Assembly: GCA_024138025.1 (NCBI GenBank)
Contig: JAMXBD010000961.1
Location: 482,996 to 546,995, forward strand
DNA from: Combretum micranthum
Taxonomy: Eukaryota; Streptophyta; Magnoliopsida; Myrtales; Combretaceae
Direction: 5' to 3'
Length of the DNA stretch: 64,000 bases
The position numbers and the translations under genes are program-made. Below are positions 58,771 through 64,000 of this stretch, piece by piece; positions within the stretch are counted from its first letter, which is position 1; the number at the start of each line of letters is the position of its first letter. Under the pieces are notes generated by a model. It was not told the DNA's origin and searched no databases. It worked only from the letters and a program-made list of their open reading frames with translations.

Positions 58771-59771
58771 TTAAGATGGAGAGAATGGTAAGGCACCCTA
58801 CCAAGATTATTTTTCTAAGAAACGTCCTTTTCTTTGTGAAATTCCTTTTTTTGCTTTGATCTGCACGCTCGAAGTTCTTTTCTTAGGTTGTTCTTCAGTT
58901 CCAAGATGCATACATATAACCACGAGCGATGATAAACATATTGATGTTGTTTTTTTTCTGCATTAGAATATCAAAATCACCCGTGGGCATGGAAAAGGTG
59001 AGTGGGGAGGGAGAAGTTCATATTTATTAAGTCAAAAAGATTCGGGACAAGTCAAAACGATATGGATCGAGAACGACAATATAACCCGTAATTTACACCA
59101 GCTAATGGTGGGAAGAGAAGGGGCAAATAAAGGTTTTTCTTTTTTATGGAAAAAAAAAGGAAAAGAAATAATAAAAGAAGAAGCAGCGAGCCATCTGTCC
59201 AACAACAATCACACGCCCAAATAAAGTTCAAACCCAAGGAGTGATAGTCCAATGTGAAGAATCACAGGTTCAGGAGCCTTTGAAAGTCCAATGTGAAGAA
59301 TCTCCATGTCATGCAGCAGCCAGCCCACGTTCTTAAAAATCCATGCGTCCAACTCCATTCAAATTTCATATGTAACAAGCCACATATTAGTTTAGAAAAT
59401 CCAAGGCACAGAGTTCATATACATTATTAAAACATTAATTTTCGCATAGTTAAAGTAATTCTATTGCTTTCTGATATTGTATATAGTAAAATCAATACAT
59501 AGCACAAGTGTTGAGTGTTAACTGCTTGTACTCTACTTGTTTTTAACCCGTGCATGGAAGGGGATGGTAGCCCAAATTTTATTAAAATATAAAAGATCAC
59601 AAAATAGGGAAAAACATTGGGCTTACCCTTATAGAAATACAACCAAGACATATGAGAAAAAATAAATAAATAAAAGGATGATTGCCATCTTACAACAATT
59701 AAGCCACTGAAAGAAAAAAAGGGAAAAAAAATCCATTTAATGCATTGTAAGAAAGATACAAATCATACAAC
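58771..59771. other. Intergenic DNA, nothing recognised
   Basis: No supported gene. The phrase 'AGTCCAATGTGAAGAATC' occurs twice (59,247 and 59,285), a small local duplication. Confidence 0.5.
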
Positions 59772-59776
59772 ATAAA

Positions 59777-61337
59777 TGTTAAGACGAAAAATTACTCTTA
59801 ATTCTTTGGTTTAATTTAGATTAATTTGTTATTAATTTTATAGAAATTATTTGGAATTGATACTTATTTGTGTTTTATATGATTTTTAGGATTTTGAAGT
59901 AAAAACAAGCAAATAATACAAGATTGGAACAAATTGGATCTAAATACCAAAATCAGCAAATTTAGGCCGGCCATATTAGAATCAAGGCCGCCGGTTGTAT
60001 TAGACTAAGTCGGCCTTGTCTCGCGTAACAAGCAGCGTGCGCGCAAGGATCGCGCGAGAGGCACAAGGAGCGCGCGAGAGGCGGAGGTGCGAGCGCATGA
60101 GCATGAAGATGGCCACGCGTATGCATTGAAGGCCGCAGCCTATCCGAGAGCGAGCCAGAAGCACCAAAGTTGCCAGCGTAAATGAAATGGCCGTCAGCAT
60201 GAAGTATCTGTAGCACATTGAAGAGCCAACGCGGTGTAAAGCCGCGGCCATTGTTGTAACTATATGATAAAATGAAGAGCCGATGCACTTAGGCAGCCAA
60301 GGAGGAACTAAAGCCGCCAGCCATCATGGGGAAAGTGCCGGCCTATATGAAACTGTAAAGGACAGTGAAGAGCCAAATGAAGATAAGCCGCCAACATTTC
60401 TGTGTAATACCAGTTTACATTAAATGATGACCTTTCAATTACTCACTTTTGTATATAAAATACCTTATAGGGTTTCTTTGAAAATTGAATTGAGATATCC
60501 TTTGTGAAGATAAACCCTAGAGAGAGAATTTGAAAGTCATGAGTGGCTAAACATTATTCTAATCAAGGGGAATTGCTACAGATTCAATTCTACAAAGATT
60601 TGTGAGATCTAATTCGATTTAATCAATTGTTCTTTTCTTCTGATTATCTATATATCATCTAATTGTCTTATTATTATTGTTGTGTTTGATTGTTACAATT
60701 TAGGTCTGTTGTTCAATTGACAAAACAATACATTGTTAATTAGAATATTGAATCCGTATTTGTTCATTTATTCTAATAGGAGTAACACAACAACGTGGTT
60801 AATTATAATCAGATAGTTAATTTATGTTGTGATGATATATAATCTAATTTAAATGATTCATGCTCTATGAATTATTACTTAGGATTGGTATTCTCTCTAA
60901 TTTGTATTGCTATTGATAGGTTAAATCCTAAGAGCTTGTTTAGGGTTATCTAATCAATAAGGGAAATAATTAAAGATTTATCTTGGTTATCAATTCAGTA
61001 AGGAGAGATAGGGTTTCAGAGCGTATTGTAATCATAACCAATCTAGTCAGAAAAGGAATAATGATCTTTGCATCAATGATCGAATCTAGGAATTGAACTG
61101 TAGTATCACCTTGATTAGAGATTTCTTATTATTGAATTCAAATTTATTTGAGATTGCTAACTTTGGAGATAATTTAATACTTAATTATTTTTTATTGAAC
61201 AAAAACCCCAATCTTCTTTCATCTACATTCTTTCTTGAATAGAAATAAATTTTCCCAATCCCTGTGGAGACGAACTTACTCATTGTTATACACAAATCTT
61301 AAAGTAGGATTTTATTTGTTGGATTCGACAACCACCA
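59777..61337 (+). mobile_element. Solo LTR, 1.56 kb, Tat/Athila-like
   Basis: TGTTAAGACG... to ...GACAACCACCA with identical flanks ATAAA at 59,772-59,776 and 61,338-61,342. A TATA-like TATATAAAAT lies near 60,453. The 3' part contains 'CCCAATCCCTGTGGAGACGAAC' split near 61,255 and '...GGATTCGACAACC', phrases that close LTRs of Tat/Athila-type gypsy elements just before the primer site. No primer site or coding region follows, and the duplication joins both ends directly, so it is a solo LTR left by recombination. A GC-rich island (59,966-60,395) sits in its U3 part. Confidence 0.7.
59966..60395. repeat. GC-rich island with short repeats inside the solo LTR
   Basis: Far richer in G+C and CpG than the flanks. 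AAGGATCGCGCGAGAGGCAC at 60,045-60,064 is followed by a near-identical 20-mer at 60,065-60,084. 'GAAGAGCC' and 'GCCGCC/GCCGGC' recur several times. Frames called on the - strand here (59,962-60,288) are alternative readings of this repeat and not a gene I recognise. Confidence 0.6.
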
Positions 61338-61342
61338 ATAAA

Positions 61343-61620
61343 AGAGGCCCATGAACATAGAATACAGAAACCCTTGCTAATTCATTTTTGTCTTGCTGCT
61401 GGAAGATCCTTTCTAATTGAGATTCTTGCAAGTATGATAAAGGACTTTGCATATCCCTTGCTTTCTTGGCAAGTCAATATGTAATATCATTCCCTTGTCT
61501 CAATACATGATTGAGATAAATCTAAAAGGCTGCTTGGACTAAGTTAAGCAATGCATATTGATAAGATTTGAATAAATTCAAAATTCAAAACTCTAAGAGA
61601 GGATTTTTACTTATTTAGCA
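61343..61620. other. Intergenic DNA, nothing recognised
   Basis: Short stretch between the solo LTR and the copia fragment. A distant retroelement origin is possible, but nothing firm was seen. Confidence 0.4.
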
Positions 61621-62230
61621 TGGTGTACGTCTCTCCAAGGCAACCTAAAACACAAGTGAAGAAGAATAAAATGGACAAAGTATCATATGCTTTGGCATTT
61701 GGGTGAATAATGTAATCTATGATATGTATACACCCAGATATCTCTTGTACTATAGGCATGACTAGTAGATATCAAGTTGACCCGGTGAGGGCCAATGGGC
61801 TGCTGTTAAGACCATTCTCAAGTACCTTAGAAGAATTAAGGACTTGTTCTTGATCTATAGAGAAGATGAAGTACTAGTTGTTAGAGGATATATTGATGTT
61901 AGTTTCCAAATAGATCAGTATGATTTAAAATCGAAGCAAGGTTATGTGTTTTACCTAAATAATAGAGCTATTTGTTGGAGGAGCTCTAAAGAAGAGTCTC
62001 GCAAATTCACAATAGAGTTTGAGTCTATTGTAGCTTTTGAAGTAATTAAAGGAGTAATTTTAATAAAAAATTTCATCTCTAAGTTAGTAGTAGTTCCTAG
62101 CATTATTGATCCAGTTTGTATGTGACAACAATGGTACTACAGCTTAAGCTGAGAAACCTAGGTCTCGTCAGAGGTCTAAATATGTGTTGCGGAAGTCTCA
62201 CATTCTCAAAGAGATTATAGAGAGGTAATG
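61621..62230 (+). pseudogene. Ty1/copia RT end and RNase H fragment
   Basis: RNase H degrades the RNA strand during copying. Fragments in order: 'MDKVSYA' near 61,672, 'THPDIS' near 61,730, 'YQVDPVRAN' near 61,770, then in one open stretch (61,844-62,125) 'GYIDVSFQIDQYDLKSKQGYVF', 'LNNRAICWRSSKEE' and 'FESIVAFEVIKG'. These match copia's 'GYSDADWAGD.DDRKSTSGYVF', 'GGAISWKSKKQ' and 'EAEYIA'. The catalytic D of 'D.D.' is partly kept, but the E of EAEY reads ESI. 'SKYVLRKSHILKEII' near 62,178 is the usual end of the domain. The upstream RT, integrase and gag are absent. Stops occur. Confidence 0.75.
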
Positions 62231-62685
62231 TGTTGGTATATGTTATAAACAAATCGCGCAATCAAAAACAATAATAGCAAGCAGAAAGTAAAGAACACAT
62301 AGATTTTACGTGGAAACCCTTTTGGGAAAAACTACGGGCAGAGATGAGAGATGAATCACACTATATCAAAGTAGGAGTACAAAGGTTTAAGAGAATTACA
62401 ACTCTAAACTTTTAAATCTCTCAATGAAAATTTGGTGTATGTGATGTGTTGTGTATATAACCCTAGAAACAACACACACACATACACATATATATATGTG
62501 TATGTGTGTGTGTATAAGGATAACTGACATAATGGCCTAATTATAACATTTAAATATGTAATTTAAAGGCCTGAGTTATGGCCGTTAAATGTACAATGAA
62601 TGAATAATAAATGTGTAGTCAAAATTCATTCATTAACATTTAAATACGGGAGTCGGTTATAGAAATCGGGTCACAAACTCCAACA
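62231..62685 (+). mobile_element. Candidate solo LTR or LTR fragment, 455 bp
   Basis: TGTTGGTATATG... to ...CAAACTCCAACA, with inverted TGTTGG/CCAACA ends. It contains 'AGATTTTACGTGGAAACCC' near 62,302, a phrase common in dispersed plant retroelement repeats. It abuts the copia RNase H, where normal coding would go on, so it may be an insertion there. The flanks TAATG and ATCTC do not match. Confidence 0.4.
62472..62513. repeat. 42-bp perfect palindrome of mixed dinucleotides
   Basis: (AC)5-ATACAC-(AT)n-GTGTAT-(GT)5: the left 21 bases are the exact complement of the right 21, including the interrupting ATAC/GTAT. It lies in the candidate LTR. Confidence 0.9.
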
Positions 62686-62789
62686 ATCTCTACTTTGACA
62701 CGAATTATGGAGTAAAACAAGTAAACTCTAAAACTTTGATAAACAACTCCACCTCTTCTGCAAGTTCCTCAAAGGAATCAATCAGCTAC

Positions 62790-64000
62790 TGATAAACCAA
62801 ATTTATTCCTATTTTATGAATGCCAAAATGAACTTTTATTGATCATTTTTATTACGAATTTGGCACTTCAAAATATTAATTTATGCTTTCAGGTCTTTAA
62901 AGGAGATATTTTTCAAAGAAAGTAAAGACGGGTCAAAAATGAAAAGTTTGGATTAAGAAGAATCATCATGACAAGACAAGCCATGTCTTTCAACCATTAC
63001 AAGAAAGAAGCAAATTAAGGGCTAATATCAAGCTTTTGGAAGACATTTATGTGACATGATGTCCCTAAACCTCTCAATTTGACAATCCGTTACTTTTTGA
63101 GAAATGGCTTTTTTATTGAATAGTAACCCCTATTTATTAAAGAAACGTCTATTGGATATTAAAGGGGTGTTACTTTGAAAAGCCAAAAGACCTGTAACTC
63201 CGTAACTTTCCATTTCCTCCATAATGGGCATTCAATTCCATTTATGAGTTACTTTGAAAAGCCAAAAGACCGTAACTCCCGTAACTTCCATTTCCTCCAT
63301 AATGAATATTCAATTCCATTTATGTGTTATTTTGAAAAGCCAAAAGACTCGTAACACCCGTAACTCACGTAACTTCCCATTTCCTCAATCAATGAGCATT
63401 CAATTCCATTTATGCAAATATCATTATAAATTGAAGATGGAGGAAGAATCAACAACAAGAAGAGAAGAAAGGAAGAAAGAGAGAGCACATATAGAATCAT
63501 ACATACATGTTTTTCAGAGTTTCAACAAGTCAAGATTATCTTGGATTGAAGATCCACAATTTTGAGCTTCATTTTCTCGGGTGATATCATGAATTCTAGT
63601 TTGTTTCTAGAATTTCATGTATTTTCATTAATTTACTATGGAAGAGTAAATTTTCATATCCGGGTTTTGTTGAACTCTATGTTTATCATGTGATGAGGCT
63701 TTGAGCTTAATGAAAGATTGAAGTTCTTTTGTTCAATTGCATGTTTCTTAACTGTTTCTTAAATTTGTATATCCGGAATGCAAATTTATGTTTAATTTTC
63801 ATTTAAGTTAATTGAAAGATTGCTTTCATATTGATCTATGCAATTGATGGGATTCATTTTAATTTCTAGACTAGAATAGTGAATTTTGTAACTGTTGTAA
63901 TTTCAATGAGTTTATGTTCTTAATACAGGCGTAAGTTGCTATTGATTGAGGAGAAATCCTAATTGATTAACTTAGGTTTAGAAAAATTGCTAGATTCAAA
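62790..64000 (+). mobile_element. Partial LTR-like region, runs off the window
   Basis: From TGATAAACCAAATTTATTC the layout resembles the solo LTR at 59,777: a 'TTATGCTTTCAGGTCTTTAAAGG' entry (about 62,881), tandem repeats, then a later part with 'GAGGAGAAATCCTAATTGATTAAC' near the edge, as in Tat/Athila-type LTRs. No end is visible inside the window. The frame at 63,254-63,565 is a reading of the tandem repeat. Confidence 0.4.
63167..63413. repeat. Three-copy tandem repeat, unit about 80-85 bp
   Basis: Each unit holds 'TTTTGAAAAGCCAAAAGAC', 'CGTAACT', 'CCATTTCCTC' and 'ATTCAATTCCATTTATG' in the same order, beginning near 63,167, 63,247 and 63,326. The third unit has extra CGTAAC copies. Confidence 0.85.

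Noticed and set aside
59962..60288. Alanine/arginine-rich frames on the - strand as possible genes
   Set aside because: They lie in the GC-rich repeat island of a solo LTR. Two overlapping frames are both open because of base composition, and neither resembles a known protein.
63254..63565. 103-aa frame as a repeat protein
   Set aside because: It translates the 80-85-bp tandem repeat and its flank. The repeat units shift frame between copies.
1..64000. CRISPR arrays, bacterial operons, organelle genes, tRNA and rRNA genes
   Set aside because: No regularly spaced direct repeats of CRISPR type, no prokaryote-like coding density and no clear tRNA or rRNA sequence was seen. The content is that of a plant nuclear repeat region.

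Overview
The window looks like intergenic DNA from an AT-rich plant (probably dicot) nuclear genome. I found no intact host gene, rRNA, tRNA or CRISPR array. No reading frame in it looks like a whole protein. Recognisable protein similarity comes from decayed transposable elements: Ty3/gypsy gag-pol, Ty1/copia RNase H, three hAT transposases and a PIF/Harbinger accessory protein. The species cannot be named from the sequence.

Layout. 1-5,003: an old LTR fragment and AT-rich DNA. 5,009-21,344: one Ty3/gypsy element ('gypsy A', + strand) with a perfect 5-bp target duplication AAATA. Its gag and protease regions were split by two large insertions, at 6,597-12,732 (duplication GTTTC) and 13,485-17,773. 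23,016-24,810: a Mutator-like foldback element carrying a hAT miniature element in one arm. 25,289-27,399: a PIF/Harbinger remnant. 27,832-31,402: hAT element B. 31,788-36,840: LTR-like remnants containing a 378-bp Mutator-type MITE with a perfect 9-bp duplication. About 37,440-39,600: hAT transposase relic C. 40,423-46,095: gypsy B (- strand) with both LTRs. 46,330-49,940: another large LTR-like unit. 50,316-54,820: hAT element A with a perfect 8-bp duplication CAATTTAA. 55,310-57,420: SINE-like and hAT-like small repeats. 59,777-61,337: a solo LTR with duplication ATAAA. 61,621-62,230: a copia fragment. 62,231-64,000: two further LTR-like stretches, the last running off the window.

Most unusual content. 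Four copies (A 7,067-11,815 +; B 13,485-17,773 -; C 46,330-49,940 +; D split at 6,597-7,066 and 11,816-12,732, -) belong to one family of 3.6-4.7 kb units that end in ...GGGCGTGACA. Their opposite ends have the form TGTAARCCC where preserved. They carry no transposon gene and appear to be solo LTRs. Each has a TATA box near the middle and a pyrimidine-rich leader ending at a splice-donor-like site. Copies A, B and C then have a 68-69-nt block with AG|GT and GTGAGT borders that ends in a conserved ATG, and a third exon-like block. In copy A, joining these blocks opens a 34-codon frame, and the same frame is recognisable, though broken, in copy B. This is the best candidate here for something not previously described: an LTR with a conserved spliced leader and mini-ORF.

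Relative ages can be read from the nesting. Gypsy A inserted first, D and B landed inside it, and A then landed inside D. Function is not claimed for any element: every transposase or polymerase frame seen carries stops, frameshifts or lost catalytic residues.
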